Shown here in pieces: positions 17,873-26,249 of a stretch of DNA of 64,000 nucleotides. Source of the stretch: Shouchella clausii. GTDB lineage: Bacteria; Bacillota; Bacilli; Bacillales; Bacillaceae_D. Position 1 is the first letter of the stretch. Every line of letters begins with the position of its first letter. Below the pieces are notes generated by a model, which was not told the DNA's origin, made no database searches, and was given only the letters and a program-made list of their open reading frames with translations. The stretch is from positions 434,001-498,000 of the forward strand of contig NZ_CP019985.1 of assembly GCF_002250115.1 (NCBI RefSeq). The letters are read 5' to 3'. A program made the position numbers and the translations under genes.

Positions 17873-18244
17873 CTACTCACTGTCTTGTTTTGTATGAAAA
17901 TATTCCCATTCGTTTCCATCGGGATCGGTTACCCAAAACTTATCTTGCACAGCATAGCAACAAGTAGTATTCAATTCTTCACGGGCAAAGAAACCTTCAC
18001 GTTCGAGCCTTTCTTTATGTTTAAGTACATCTTCTTTGGTCTCAACCTGTATACCTAAATGATTAATTTGATTTCCAGCCACTTTATTTCTCTGTGTTAA
18101 CGTCAAATTTAAATTAGGTTTTTGGGTCAGAAATTTGACATAATCATCTTTTATTTTTACCGGTTTCACGCCTAAAAATCGTTTATAAAAGGTTTGACTT
18201 TCACTTAAATTTTTTACATTAAGCCCAATGTGCACATTCACCAT
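17873..18244 (-). CDS. arsI: ArsI/CadI family VOC enzyme, probable C-As lyase
   Basis: 123 residues with one VOC fold. H5, H62 and a late glutamate in NEWEYF fit the Fe(II) triad. The vicinal cysteine pair C95-C96 in NTTCCYAVQDKFWV is the ArsI hallmark that holds trivalent organoarsenical. ArsI cleaves the carbon-arsenic bond of methylarsenite and aromatic arsenicals using O2. It is preceded by its own copy of the ATCAA-N6-TTGAT palindrome and lies in the arm controlled by the second ArsR. The released As(III) can be exported by the neighbouring ArsB. Confidence 0.88.
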   Translation of the reverse strand: MVNVHIGLNVKNLSESQTFYKRFLGVKPVKIKDDYVKFLTQKPNLNLTLTQRNKVAGNQINHLGIQVETKEDVLKHKERLEREGFFAREELNTTCCYAVQDKFWVTDPDGNEWEYFHTKQDSE

Positions 18245-18261
18245 TATTATTCCTCCTCTAT

Positions 18262-18277
18262 ATCAATAAAATTTGAT
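18262..18277. promoter_or_regulatory. ATCAA-N6-TTGAT operator upstream of arsI
   Basis: ATCAA and TTGAT are separated by six bases and followed by TTA. It is identical in layout to three other copies in this locus and lies 17 bp before the arsI start. Confidence 0.65.
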
Positions 18278-18433
18278 TTAATAAACACAGCAAGCCCCAT
18301 TTTGATAGTAACGAAGCTCCACTTGATCTTTTACTTGCTCCATCCTCTCTTCTTTTAACAATTGTTTCATCTCATCTACTGGATCTTTACAACATTTGTT
18401 AAAACGAGAAAAGAAACGTTTTAGTATCCTCAA
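18278..18433 (-). CDS. Small protein with two vicinal cysteine pairs in the arsI operon
   Basis: 51 residues from a TTG start at 18433, chosen because GGAGGTGAG lies seven bases upstream. Vicinal cysteines occur near each end (FNKCCKD and the C-terminal GACCVY), separated by a charged, probably helical segment EMKQLLKEERMEQVKDQVE. I know no family for it. Vicinal Cys pairs bind As(III) in ArsD and ArsI, and the gene lies between arsR2 and arsI behind its own operator copy. A trivalent-arsenic chaperone or buffer is therefore a reasonable inference, not a demonstrated role. A longer reading from ATG 18472 would run through the operator. Confidence 0.6.
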   Translation of the reverse strand: MRILKRFFSRFNKCCKDPVDEMKQLLKEERMEQVKDQVELRYYQNGACCVY

Positions 18434-18449
18434 CTTGCCACTCACCTCC

Positions 18450-18465
18450 ATCAAAAAAAATTGAT
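18450..18465. promoter_or_regulatory. ATCAA-N6-TTGAT operator upstream of the small Cys-pair gene
   Basis: The palindrome is ATCAA, six A residues, TTGAT, then TTAA. It lies between the arsR2 stop and the ribosome site of the small gene. Confidence 0.65.
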
Positions 18466-18488
18466 TTAACAATTTATAATTAAAACCG

Positions 18489-18806
18489 TTACTTAGACGG
18501 TTTTAATATACAGCAGAGTTGTTCCGACAGTAAGGCATCAACTTCTGTCTCATTCACACTGTAATAATTCCAAGTACCCTTTGTTTCCATTTTCAACAAA
18601 TTTGCGTCAACTAAAATCTTCAGGTGGTAGGATAGCTTAGATTGGCTCATTTGCATCTCTTCCGTAAGATCACATACACACGTTTTACCTTTTAGACTAA
18701 GGACATTTAACAGACGTAAACGTTTTGTGTCGGCTAGTGCCTTAAACTTGGTTTGGAAATCCTCTAATTCTTGATGGGAAAGATGATTATTAACAAGTTG
18801 TTTCAT
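18489..18806 (-). CDS. arsR: Second ArsR family repressor (arsI arm)
   Basis: 105 residues. KALADTKRLRLLNVL and SQSKLSYHLKILVDANLL form the winged helix. The sensor pair C43-V-C45 is in KTCVCDL, and an extra vicinal pair C98-C99 occurs in the C-terminal tail SEQLCCILKPSK. A C-terminal pair is typical of sensors tuned to organoarsenicals such as methylarsenite, which would match the downstream arsI. GAGGTGC precedes the ATG. Its promoter is flanked by two palindromes. Confidence 0.88.
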   Translation of the reverse strand: MKQLVNNHLSHQELEDFQTKFKALADTKRLRLLNVLSLKGKTCVCDLTEEMQMSQSKLSYHLKILVDANLLKMETKGTWNYYSVNETEVDALLSEQLCCILKPSK

Positions 18807-18826
18807 GATAGCACCTCAACTTTTAA

Positions 18827-18890
18827 ATCAAAAAAAATTGATTTAAGTCCATTCTAAATGACAATAAACTAAAAATCAAGAGTTCTTGAT
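18827..18890 (-). promoter_or_regulatory. arsR2 promoter with two ATCAA-N6-TTGAT operators
   Basis: On the minus strand TTGATT (18874-18879) and TAGAAT (18851-18856) are 17 bp apart. One palindrome (18875-18890) overlaps the -35 box and the other (18827-18842) lies downstream of the expected start, about 20 bp before the ATG. This is a standard repression geometry. Confidence 0.65.
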
Positions 18891-18984
18891 TTAATAAATA
18901 ATTGCTGATCGTATAACGTCCTACATCGTGACCGACGAAGCAGTAATGTCGTCTTTTGCTTGATACTGATATCCAAAAAAGCTG

Positions 18985-19014
18985 TTGACATTAAAAAAAT
19001 CAACGTGTTATAAT
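18985..19014 (+). promoter_or_regulatory. SigA promoter of the CarD-like gene
   Basis: TTGACA (18985-18990) and TATAAT (19009-19014) with an 18-bp spacer; the leader is about 60 nt. Confidence 0.75.
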
Positions 19015-19081
19015 TAAAAATTTGTTAAATAAACAAATGTATGGTAACCTTAAGAAAGTCCCGTATATGGAGGTGGATAAT

Positions 19082-19543
19082 ATGTTTCAAATTGGCGATA
19101 ACATTGTTTATCCGATGCACGGAGCAGGTGTAATTGAGGCGATAGAAGAAATAGATCTTTTAGAGGAAAAACAACAGTATTATATCATAAAAATGTCAAT
19201 CAACAATATGAAAGTTATGATTCCAACTAGCAAAATAGTGAGTTCAAGTATACGGCCAGTTACTGATATACTTGCGATAAACCACATTATACACATATTT
19301 CAACACGGAGAATCAGATACGTTACTGCCGTGGAAACAAAGGTATAAAGTAAACGCGGACAAAATAAAAATGGGTGAAATGCAAGAAGGCGCTGAAGTTG
19401 TACGCGATTTAATGCGCATTAAGAAAGAAAAAGCACTTAATACAAGCGAAAAAGAAATGTTGGATAATGCCTATGAATTTTTGCTTAGTGAACTGGAAGT
19501 CGTTAAAGGAATCACCGATAGTCAAATAAAAAGTTTCTGTTAA
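19082..19543 (+). CDS. CarD family transcriptional regulator (YdeB-like)
   Basis: 153 residues from ATG 19082 (GGAGGTG six bases upstream). The N-terminal CarD/TRCF RNA-polymerase-interaction domain begins FQIGDNIVYPMHGAGVIEAI, and the C-terminal helical part includes EVVRDLMRIKKEKALNTSEKEMLDNA. CarD proteins contact the RNA polymerase beta subunit and stabilise open promoter complexes, often at stable-RNA promoters. The length suits the small Bacillus YdeB type. An in-frame ATG 60 bp upstream lacks a ribosome site. Confidence 0.85.
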   Translation: MFQIGDNIVYPMHGAGVIEAIEEIDLLEEKQQYYIIKMSINNMKVMIPTSKIVSSSIRPVTDILAINHIIHIFQHGESDTLLPWKQRYKVNADKIKMGEMQEGAEVVRDLMRIKKEKALNTSEKEMLDNAYEFLLSELEVVKGITDSQIKSFC

Positions 19544-19660
19544 AAATAGACATCATTGCACATCAGAAATTCACTAAATTTTTTGGTAATACCATGATTA
19601 AAAGTCATCATTTCAAAGACGTTCAAGTAGGTTTTTTAGTGAGCATGATACAGAGAACAT

Positions 19661-19692
19661 AAAAAAACAGGCCCTATATAAGGAGCCTGTTT
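19661..19692 (-). terminator. Terminator of the cold-shock gene
   Basis: On the minus strand AAACAGGC pairs with GCCTGTTT, extended by inner pairs, then a T-run. Confidence 0.8.
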
Positions 19693-19705
19693 GTATGAAA
19701 ATTAA

Positions 19706-19906
19706 TTAAGCAGTTTGAACGTTAGCTGCTTGAGCTCCACGAGCACCTTGCTCAATGTCAAACGTTACTTTTTGACCTTCGTCTAAAGATTTGAATCCTT
19801 CACTTTGGATAGCAGAGAAGTGTACGAATACATCGTCTCCATCTTCGCGTTCGATAAAACCAAAACCTTTTTCTGCATTAAACCATTTCACTGTACCTTG
19901 TTCCAT
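19706..19906 (-). CDS. Cold shock protein, CspA/CspB family
   Basis: 66 residues, one OB-fold cold-shock domain. RNP1 (KGFGFIE) and RNP2 (VFVHFS) carry the aromatic RNA-binding residues, and the protein begins [14 protein letters not shown]. It acts as a cytoplasmic RNA chaperone and transcription antiterminator. A strong AGGAGG site and a leader of about 110 nt from the promoter at 20025-20053 fit post-transcriptional control by temperature, as known for this family. Confidence 0.96.
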   Translation of the reverse strand: MEQGTVKWFNAEKGFGFIEREDGDDVFVHFSAIQSEGFKSLDEGQKVTFDIEQGARGAQAANVQTA

Positions 19907-20024
19907 TTTTGTTGCCTCCTAGTGCGTTGCCACACATTATATTACTACTCTTGTCCAAAGTATCATCAAGACGAAAAGTCAATATTCATACTATCCTTTA
20001 CACCGAACAAAAATAATTCTCTTT

Positions 20025-20053
20025 ATTATAACAGAAAACGGAAGTAATGGCAA
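20025..20053 (-). promoter_or_regulatory. Cold-shock gene promoter
   Basis: On the minus strand TTGCCA (20048-20053) and TATAAT (20025-20030) are 17 bp apart, with an extended -10 TG. It implies a long 5' leader typical of csp genes. Confidence 0.7.
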
Positions 20054-20297
20054 ATTAATTTTAGTTTTTTTGCCATAGCTGTATAACGTGTGAATATCAG
20101 TATATACGCATGTCATCATCTCCCCTAAAAAAATCTTATTTTTCAGACTGGAGAAATTGCTCCACGTATGGTATATGATGACTAATATCTAAACAGTAAA
20201 TTATAGTTTGAACTAGAAAGTAAGAATTAATTTTCATCGTAAATGCTTTGGAAGAAGTTAAACAATATAAGTAAAGGCTAATTGGAGGATAAGTTAG

Positions 20298-21227
20298 ATG
20301 AAACCTAGAATTGGAATGATTGGATTAGGTGGGATTGCTCAAAAAGCGTATTTACCTATTTTATCAAAAGAAGTAGATTGGACCTTTGTCGGAGCATACT
20401 CGCCGAATAAACAGAAAAGAGAACAAATCTGCAACCACTATCGCATCAAAGCATATGAAGATCTATCTTCGTTAAGTGAATCATGTGATGCCATCTTTGT
20501 TCACAGCTCAACAGAAACACATTATGAAATTGTATCTCAACTACTTCGTGATGGAATCGATGTTTATGTCGATAAACCATTAGCAGCTACTATTGAACAG
20601 GCTGAGAAATTGGTTCATTTAAGTGAGGCGCTTGGCAGGAAGCTGATGGTTGGATTTAATCGGCGCTTCTCACCGATGTATGTAAAATTAAAAAAGTTAC
20701 TGAAAGAGAAAGACACTGCTTGGATAAACCTTGAAAAACATAGAATCGCCTCAATCAATGATACGCTTTCTTACGAACACATCCTGTTAGATGACTATCT
20801 CCACCTAGTAGATACCGTTAGATGGCTTTCGGATGGAGACATACGTTTTGAAAATGGCTTTTTGAAAACGATTGATTCTAAGTTAGCCTTTACACAGCAA
20901 CAATTCCAGTCAGATGACAATATCATCTTTAACAGTTCCATGCATAGGAGTGCAGGCACCAATCTAGAACAACTAGAATTAGTAACAACTGGGGGAATCT
21001 TTCGTGTGAAAAACATGAACATCTTTGAATGTGAAACAGATAATCAACTTTCCACTTTTTATTCTGGCTCCTGGGAATCGATCCTAAAACAAAAAGGATT
21101 TGAGCATGCTGTGAACCATTTCATTCAATGTATTCAACAAAATATTGAGCCGAGTGTACCAGCTAGAGAAGGTTTAGAGTCGCAGATTTTGTTGCAAGAA
21201 CTTATTTTACATTCCAAGCGCCTTTGA
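20298..21227 (+). CDS. Gfo/Idh/MocA family oxidoreductase
   Basis: 309 residues. The N-terminal Rossmann fold shows GMIGLGGIAQKAYLPIL, followed by VDKPLAATIEQAEKLV (the EKP-type loop carrying the catalytic lysine) and LMVGFNRRFSP. The C-terminal half is the family's alpha/beta dimer domain. Members oxidise or reduce sugars and related polyols with NAD(P). The substrate cannot be told. GGAGG lies ten bases before the ATG. Monocistronic with its own terminator. Confidence 0.85.
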   Translation: MKPRIGMIGLGGIAQKAYLPILSKEVDWTFVGAYSPNKQKREQICNHYRIKAYEDLSSLSESCDAIFVHSSTETHYEIVSQLLRDGIDVYVDKPLAATIEQAEKLVHLSEALGRKLMVGFNRRFSPMYVKLKKLLKEKDTAWINLEKHRIASINDTLSYEHILLDDYLHLVDTVRWLSDGDIRFENGFLKTIDSKLAFTQQQFQSDDNIIFNSSMHRSAGTNLEQLELVTTGGIFRVKNMNIFECETDNQLSTFYSGSWESILKQKGFEHAVNHFIQCIQQNIEPSVPAREGLESQILLQELILHSKRL

Positions 21228-21293
21228 AAGATGGCCAAAATAATTTAATTATTTATAGTCCGTAAGTCTTATCCCTCATCATGTTTTTTTTCG

Positions 21294-21316
21294 TCCTCAC
21301 CATTGAGGATTTTTTT
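21294..21316 (+). terminator. Terminator after the Gfo/Idh/MocA gene
   Basis: TCCTCA pairs with TGAGGA around a four-base loop and is followed by TTTTTTT. Confidence 0.75.
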
Positions 21317-21397
21317 CGTTTATACGATTTTTATATGTGTCTAATTTCTTATGATCGATGTAATATAAAATAATGAGTATACTAGGAGAGGGAATTT

Positions 21398-21509
21398 ATG
21401 TCGACGACTACATTGAAAATGATCGCCTTATGCGCTATGTTCATTGATCACATCGGGCAATTTTTCCCCGAGACACCGGAATGGTTTAATTGGATCGGAA
21501 GAATATCGG
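21398..21509 (+). pseudogene. 5' part of a traX-like gene, cut by an insertion element
   Basis: From ATG 21398 (AGGAGAGGG upstream) the sequence encodes TTLKMIALCAMFIDHIGQFF, the start of TraX family membrane proteins. It stops being homologous at 21509, where an IS21-family element begins. The 5-bp ATCGG at 21505-21509 is repeated at 25234-25238. Joining 21398-21509 to 25239-25918 restores one uninterrupted frame of 263 codons, so the insertion is the only visible lesion. Confidence 0.85.
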
Positions 21510-21553
21510 TGTAGACGTCAAGTTGAAATTTACACTTTTTGCTCGTTTCCTTT

Positions 21554-22321
21554 TTACACATCTGCTGAAAAAATGCTCTTCCGATTTTTCATCCTGTGAC
21601 TTCTCTCTTCTTCGCTACCATGGATCACTTCCACACGATGAAGTAAGCGATCTAAAATCGCAGTGGTGATGCCTTGGTCTCCGATTAAATTGCCCCATTC
21701 ATCTGGACTCTTATTTGATGTCAGGATAATCGAACTTCGTTCGTATAAATGGTTAATTAAATGAAAGAATAGGTTTGCTTCTCTCTGGTCCATGGCCATA
21801 TACATTAAATCATCAATAATCACTAAGTCGGCATTTCTAATTCTCTTAAGCTGAACTTTAGATTTGTTCAGGTATTCTTCTGATTTTAGAAGCTGCACCA
21901 GTTCACCCATTGTAGCGAAATAAACATTAAACCCTCTGTAAACAGCCTCAAGTCCAAGTCCAATTGCGATATACGTTTTACCGATGCCAGGAGGCCCTAA
22001 AAGGATAAGATTATAGTGTTGCTCCAGCCAGCTTAATTCTCGGAGTTGAGAAAGCTGACGAGCCGTCAGAACGTTTTGTCCTTTCAGCTCAAACTCGTCT
22101 AATGACTTCACGAAAGGGAAGCGTGCCCATTTCATTCTTTTCTCAAGGCTTTTCTCTTCGCGTTTGGCTAATTCATATCGAGTGAGAGACTCTAAAAATT
22201 CCAAGTAGGTCCATGATGCTTTTTCAGCTTCGCGAAGAAGCTGTGGCAGCTCCTCCGCAGTCTCTGCTAGGCGTAGCTGACGAAAGTGATCTTGTAGTTC
22301 ATGTACGGTTTTGTTCATCAT
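21554..22321 (-). CDS. istB: IS21 helper ATPase IstB
   Basis: 255 residues. Walker A GPPGIGKTYIAIGLG and Walker B LVIIDDLMYM are present, preceded by the helical N-terminal domain. IstB is an AAA+ protein that binds target DNA and stimulates the IstA transposase. It starts in the istA stop (ATGA). It appears intact even though istA is broken. Confidence 0.93.
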   Translation of the reverse strand: MMNKTVHELQDHFRQLRLAETAEELPQLLREAEKASWTYLEFLESLTRYELAKREEKSLEKRMKWARFPFVKSLDEFELKGQNVLTARQLSQLRELSWLEQHYNLILLGPPGIGKTYIAIGLGLEAVYRGFNVYFATMGELVQLLKSEEYLNKSKVQLKRIRNADLVIIDDLMYMAMDQREANLFFHLINHLYERSSIILTSNKSPDEWGNLIGDQGITTAILDRLLHRVEVIHGSEEERSHRMKNRKSIFSADV

Positions 22322-22841
22322 GTTCTACCTCCTAAAATGCTAGTATAGGCATTTAGAGAACGGGTAGAGGCTTTGAGATGAGAATGGTTTGGCGGACTCG
22401 TGTAAAAAGATTGTGCTTCTTCAATCGGCTCATCTCGTAAAGCATCAAGGTGATGAGCGATATCGCGAAAGTCATTCGCATTGTAAAGCTTTTCTGTCGT
22501 GCACTTGGCCAAAACAGTATCAATTATAGCCGGGTATTGTTGGCTCACCTTATGAATAATTGTAAACTGATCTCTCCGATACCTCGGGTATCTTTGGCTA
22601 ATCTCATCTAAATAGGCAGCTGCCTGAACCTGATCTTTAAAGTGAGAGAGGAGACGTTGTTTAAACTCTTCCACACCTTTGGAGCGATCACGAGTATGGT
22701 GACGGTTTTGAATCAGCTTTCCCTTTTCAGAGCTGATCCTATGCTCGGCAATCACTTCACCATTTGCTTCTTTGCGGATGATCAGGGCGTTGTGATCTTC
22801 TTCCCTTATTTCAATCCACACAAGATTCTCACTCCTATTTT
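22318..22841 (-). pseudogene. istA: 3' part of istA transposase
   Basis: This encodes the C-terminal beta-barrel and tail of IstA (VWIEIREEDHNALIIR, then EHRISSEKGKLIQNRHH). It joins the 5' part (24081-25116) exactly when the IS3 element and one GAT copy are removed, giving a continuous 519-residue protein across the sequence TYQNRSENL. Confidence 0.85.
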
Positions 22842-22926
22842 GATTGGATAGGTTACACTTAGTTGGACAAATGCTCTAAGGTCTACTAGACTAGATGGAA
22901 TCATCCAATGAAGGGATCGGGATATC

Positions 22927-23217
22927 ATGACTGAAGCCAAACGTCCACGAAGAAGGTTCACAGCCGAATTTAAGAAACAGCTTGTGCAACTGTATGCGTC
23001 CGGAAAGCCGAGAGCGGAAATCATCCGTGAATATGAACTGACGCCATCTGCTTTTGATAAATGGGTTCGTCAATACCAAACAAGTGGCGCATTCACCGAG
23101 AAAGAAAATCGTACGCCTGAACAAGAAGAGCTGATCCGCCTACGAAAAGAAAACCAGAAGCTCGCTATGGAAAATGATATTTTAAAGCAAGCGGCGCTGA
23201 TCATGGGACGAAAATAG
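22927..23217 (+). CDS. IS3-family transposase OrfA
   Basis: 96 residues with an N-terminal helix-turn-helix (RRRFTAEFKKQLVQLYASG) and a leucine-zipper-like C-terminus (ELIRLRKENQKLAMENDIL). It ends at an AAAA/TAG context (23211-23217). A -1 slip there would join it to OrfB at IDVIRQNR, the usual way the active transposase is made. Confidence 0.9.
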   Translation: MTEAKRPRRRFTAEFKKQLVQLYASGKPRAEIIREYELTPSAFDKWVRQYQTSGAFTEKENRTPEQEELIRLRKENQKLAMENDILKQAALIMGRK

Positions 23218-23219
23218 AC

Positions 23220-24050
23220 GTGATCCGTCAAAATCGCGGGATCTACCCAGTGGCTGCCATGTGTGCGATTTTGAACATCCCCCGTAGCACGTTTTATTAT
23301 GAAGCCAAGCAACGGGATCACGAAGAAGAGGAAGAACAGCTGACCGCATTGATCAGCGACCTTTTTCGTCAGAGCCGAGGCATCTATGGCCAGCGCAAAA
23401 TCAAAAAAGAACTTACTAAACAAGGGTGGACGGTTTCACGCCGCCGCATTGGCCGGATCATGAAGGCACAAGGACTTGTATCCACGTACACGGTGGCCCA
23501 ATTTAAACCAACGAAATTCGTGTGCAACGAATCGGAAATAGGGAATACCCTTGACCGGAAGTTCCAACAAGAAAAAGCGCTAACCGTAGTCGTCAGCGAC
23601 CTAACGTATGTGCGGGTCGGTGCAAACTGGCATTATATTTGTATCATCATTGATCTATACAACCGTGAAATCATCGGTTACAGTTCTGGTCCAAACAAGA
23701 ATAAGGAGCTCGTGGGACAAGCCATCGCTAAAATTCCCTATCCCTTACAGAAGATCGCTCTGTTTCATACCGATCGTGGTAGAGAGTTTATCAATCAGAA
23801 GATGGACCAGACACTAGCGACCTTTGGAATCGCCCGTTCGCTCAGCAACAAAGGCACGCCGTATGACAACGCCGTCGCAGAAGCCACCTTTAAAGCGATT
23901 AAAATTGAGTTTGTATCGAGAAGGGTTTTCCCTAACCAACACGAACTTGACCTTGCTTTATTTGATTATGTTCATTGGTTCAACCATATACGCCTCCATG
24001 GTTCACTCGACTATCAATCACCCGTCGATTACAAAGCCTTACACCTTTAA
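23220..24050 (+). CDS. IS3-family transposase OrfB (DDE integrase domain)
   Basis: 276 residues. The HTH_21 region lies around SRGIYGQRKIKKEL. The DDE residues appear in VVSDLTYV, HTDRGREF and the glutamate of NAVAEATFKAIKIEF. The reading frame is intact, so the element may be mobile if frameshifting works. The separate GTG start is weak; expression as an OrfAB fusion is more likely. Confidence 0.9.
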   Translation: MIRQNRGIYPVAAMCAILNIPRSTFYYEAKQRDHEEEEEQLTALISDLFRQSRGIYGQRKIKKELTKQGWTVSRRRIGRIMKAQGLVSTYTVAQFKPTKFVCNESEIGNTLDRKFQQEKALTVVVSDLTYVRVGANWHYICIIIDLYNREIIGYSSGPNKNKELVGQAIAKIPYPLQKIALFHTDRGREFINQKMDQTLATFGIARSLSNKGTPYDNAVAEATFKAIKIEFVSRRVFPNQHELDLALFDYVHWFNHIRLHGSLDYQSPVDYKALHL

Positions 24051-24080
24051 AAATTTGTCCAGTTTTGTGTTGACATTCCA

Positions 24081-25116
24081 GATAAGTCCCCAGTGGGACA
24101 GAGTAACGGTTTGACTTGTACCGGATCGTATTGTCCTTACTAACACTTCTTGTTATACTTTGGTTATGGGTACTTTCATATGAAAGTAACGAAGAGACTG
24201 GCTGTAAGTGTTGCTTTTCGAGGAGAAACACTTCTGCTGGTCTTTTTTTCGTTGTCTGGTGAACCTGGTGGTTTCCCGTACGCTTGAGCCATTGCCTTGC
24301 CCGTTCATTCCAATCTTCTATATCTCTAAACACACGACTGTCAGCGAAGTTGCCTTTTATGTATTTCACTACATTTTCAATCATCCCTTTAGATTCTGGA
24401 TCCGCTCTTCGGCAAAGGTGAACGTTGAATTTACGCTCGTTTACATAGCTTTGAAACTCAGCTGTTAAAAGTAGTTGACCTGCATTTTCACTTACTGAGA
24501 TTAAGTGATCCTGATCATAGACAATTTCTTCGGTTCGTCCTCCATAGAACTGGAAGGCATGTTCGTGACAACGAATCGCATCTCTTGTGGTGAATGGACG
24601 TACTTGCCATTCCATATATTTTTGTCGCGAGTGAACGAGTACAAAGGCAATAAAGTACAGTTTGATTTCCTTGTTGTTCACTGTTTTCTGTTTTGTTTCT
24701 CCCCAGTCTACCTGGAGTTGTTTACCCATTGGTTGTTCAGGAACTGCTTCGTATTGCCGGACAATCCCCTTTTTCTCAATCTGATAAACTTCTCGCACCC
24801 CCCTCACATATGTTCTTACAGTACTTCCGCCGACCACTAGGTCGGGGTATCTTTCTAAAAGCCAATCATGGATCTGAGCACTACTTAGGTGGGGATACTC
24901 TTCGAGCCAGGCCAGTATCCAGTCCTTATAGTGATCTAGTTTTTTCTTCTTTCCCAAGGGCTGTTCCGTATAGGCCTTTGCCTCATCGAATGTCATTTCT
25001 AAGTACTTATAGACAGTCGGTCTTGAGATTTTAAGCTCCTTAGCGATTTGCGCTACTTTAAACTTTCTCTTATGTAATTCCTGAATCTTAATATATAACA
25101 CTAACTTCTCCTCCAA
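24081..25116 (-). pseudogene. istA: 5' part of istA transposase
   Basis: Encodes the helix-turn-helix (KVAQIAKELKISRPTVYKYL) and the DDE catalytic core of IstA, starting with D in QVDWGE. The residues after PLGTY belong to the inserted IS3 DNA and continue open for about 30 codons, so a truncated protein could be made. Without its C-terminal domain it is unlikely to transpose. Confidence 0.85.
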
Positions 25117-25238
25117 GATCCTAACCCCCAGTAAAATAACATCACGATCTATTTTACTAAAGAGGTAGATTGATTGAGCAAAAGTGTAAAATCTTATCGA
25201 TCAAAAAGTGTCAACTTTATTCTAGCGTTTACAATCGG

Positions 25239-25918
25239 CCCCTATTTTTATTTATTGTGTTGTTTTAGGGATTAAACACACTAAGAATAAAAAGAAATAC
25301 CTGATTCGGTTATACTTATTTTCATTAAGTATGGCGATTATAAATATGGTACTAAATCAACTATTTGATTATACCTATTTCTATATTTGGAATAATTTTT
25401 TTAGTTCTTTATTTGTTGTTGCGGTAGTGGTACTTTTACTAGACAACTTTAAAGCAAAAAACTTGTTTTTCTTCATCATTTGGCAACTATCAACCCTTAT
25501 TTTATGTCTCGTTTTAGCAGAAAAATATGAGGTATTAAGACTAAGTGATGCAGCAGGTACATATTACTTTTTAGGTTCAGTATTTGGTAATATCCTCTTT
25601 GTGGAGGGCACTTTTTTAGGGGTTGTACTTGGAGCTATATTTTATCTTACTTTATCGAACCGAATTAATTTAATTATTCTATATAGCTCCTTCTCCTTGT
25701 GTTTTTATATGCTTCATTTAAAGGTAAGCAATTACGGAAACCCAGTCATTCACACATATTTGTTTCCGTTTGCAGACTATCAATGGATGATGGTTTTCGC
25801 CCTTCCATTTTTATTGCTCTATAATGGCAACAGAGGGATTGGCTTAAAGTATATCTTCTATATTTTTTATCCATTACACTTAATTATTCTGTATTTATTG
25901 GCTGTGTCTCGATTGTAG
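25239..25918 (+). pseudogene. 3' part of the interrupted traX-like gene
   Basis: Encodes the remaining hydrophobic segments of a TraX-like protein, ending in the family pattern YIFYIFYPLHLIILYLL. The frame continues from the 5' part across the insertion site (GRIS-APIFIYCVV). A partial ORF from ATG 25331 could be translated, but it lacks the first 70 or so residues. TraX proteins are membrane acetyltransferase-like (F-pilin acetylation in plasmids); chromosomal Bacillus copies have unknown function. Confidence 0.82.
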
Positions 25919-25991
25919 AAGATTAAGTCTACAGCTTCTTACTAGTTAAACAAAATCATCGCTTTAACGACTTCTTTTGAAAATCAGTATA

Positions 25992-26055
25992 TAAAAAATA
26001 CCAATGACGCTTCTAACCCTTGGTATTCTTGCGTTTTACGACTGATGTGGCTGAG
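25992..26055. repeat. Relic copy of the tRNA-Leu 3' end and its terminator
   Basis: This 64-bp stretch matches 28762-28824 at roughly four of five positions: the AATACCAA...TTGGTATT terminator hairpin, the ACGACT spacer, and GATGTGGCTGAG in place of AATGCGGTTGAG, which is the 3' acceptor strand of tRNA-Leu(GAG). No tRNA body remains here. Confidence 0.6.
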
Positions 26056-26249
26056 TTCGTGTTGGTTAGAGAAAACACTTCTTGATTCACCCTCAATTTT
26101 AATGGCTTTAAAGGTGGCTTATGTCATACGGTATTAGCGATAATTATACTTATAATTCAAGTTACAAAACCAAATATATGCTCGTTAAATGCAAGCACTC
26201 TTACTGGGCAGTTGCATATACTGTAAAAAAGCCTAAGGAGAGATTTCCT

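Larger units (their letters stand above)
22845..24080 (+). mobile_element. IS3-family insertion sequence inside istA
   Basis: 1,236 bp with imperfect terminal inverted repeats: both ends begin TGGA and share ACAC and TGGACAAAT at matching positions. GAT flanks it as a 3-bp duplication (22842-22844 and 24081-24083). It encodes OrfA and OrfB in the usual -1 frame relation. It is oriented opposite to istAB. Confidence 0.88.
21510..25233 (-). mobile_element. IS21-family insertion sequence, interrupted by an IS3-family element
   Basis: The ends read TGTAGACG on the left and TGTAAACG on the right (complement), each followed by repeated AAGTTGA...ACACTTTTTG motifs, as usual for IS21 elements. ATCGG flanks it as a 5-bp target duplication. 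It carries istA and istB on the minus strand with a four-base overlap. Removing the nested element and its 3-bp duplication leaves about 2,485 bp, a normal IS21 size. Confidence 0.88.

Noticed and set aside
26121-26249. N-terminal extension of the cupin protein to an upstream ATG.
   Set aside because: The extension lacks a ribosome site, whereas GTG 26250 has AAGGAG at ideal spacing and begins the family-typical N-terminus.
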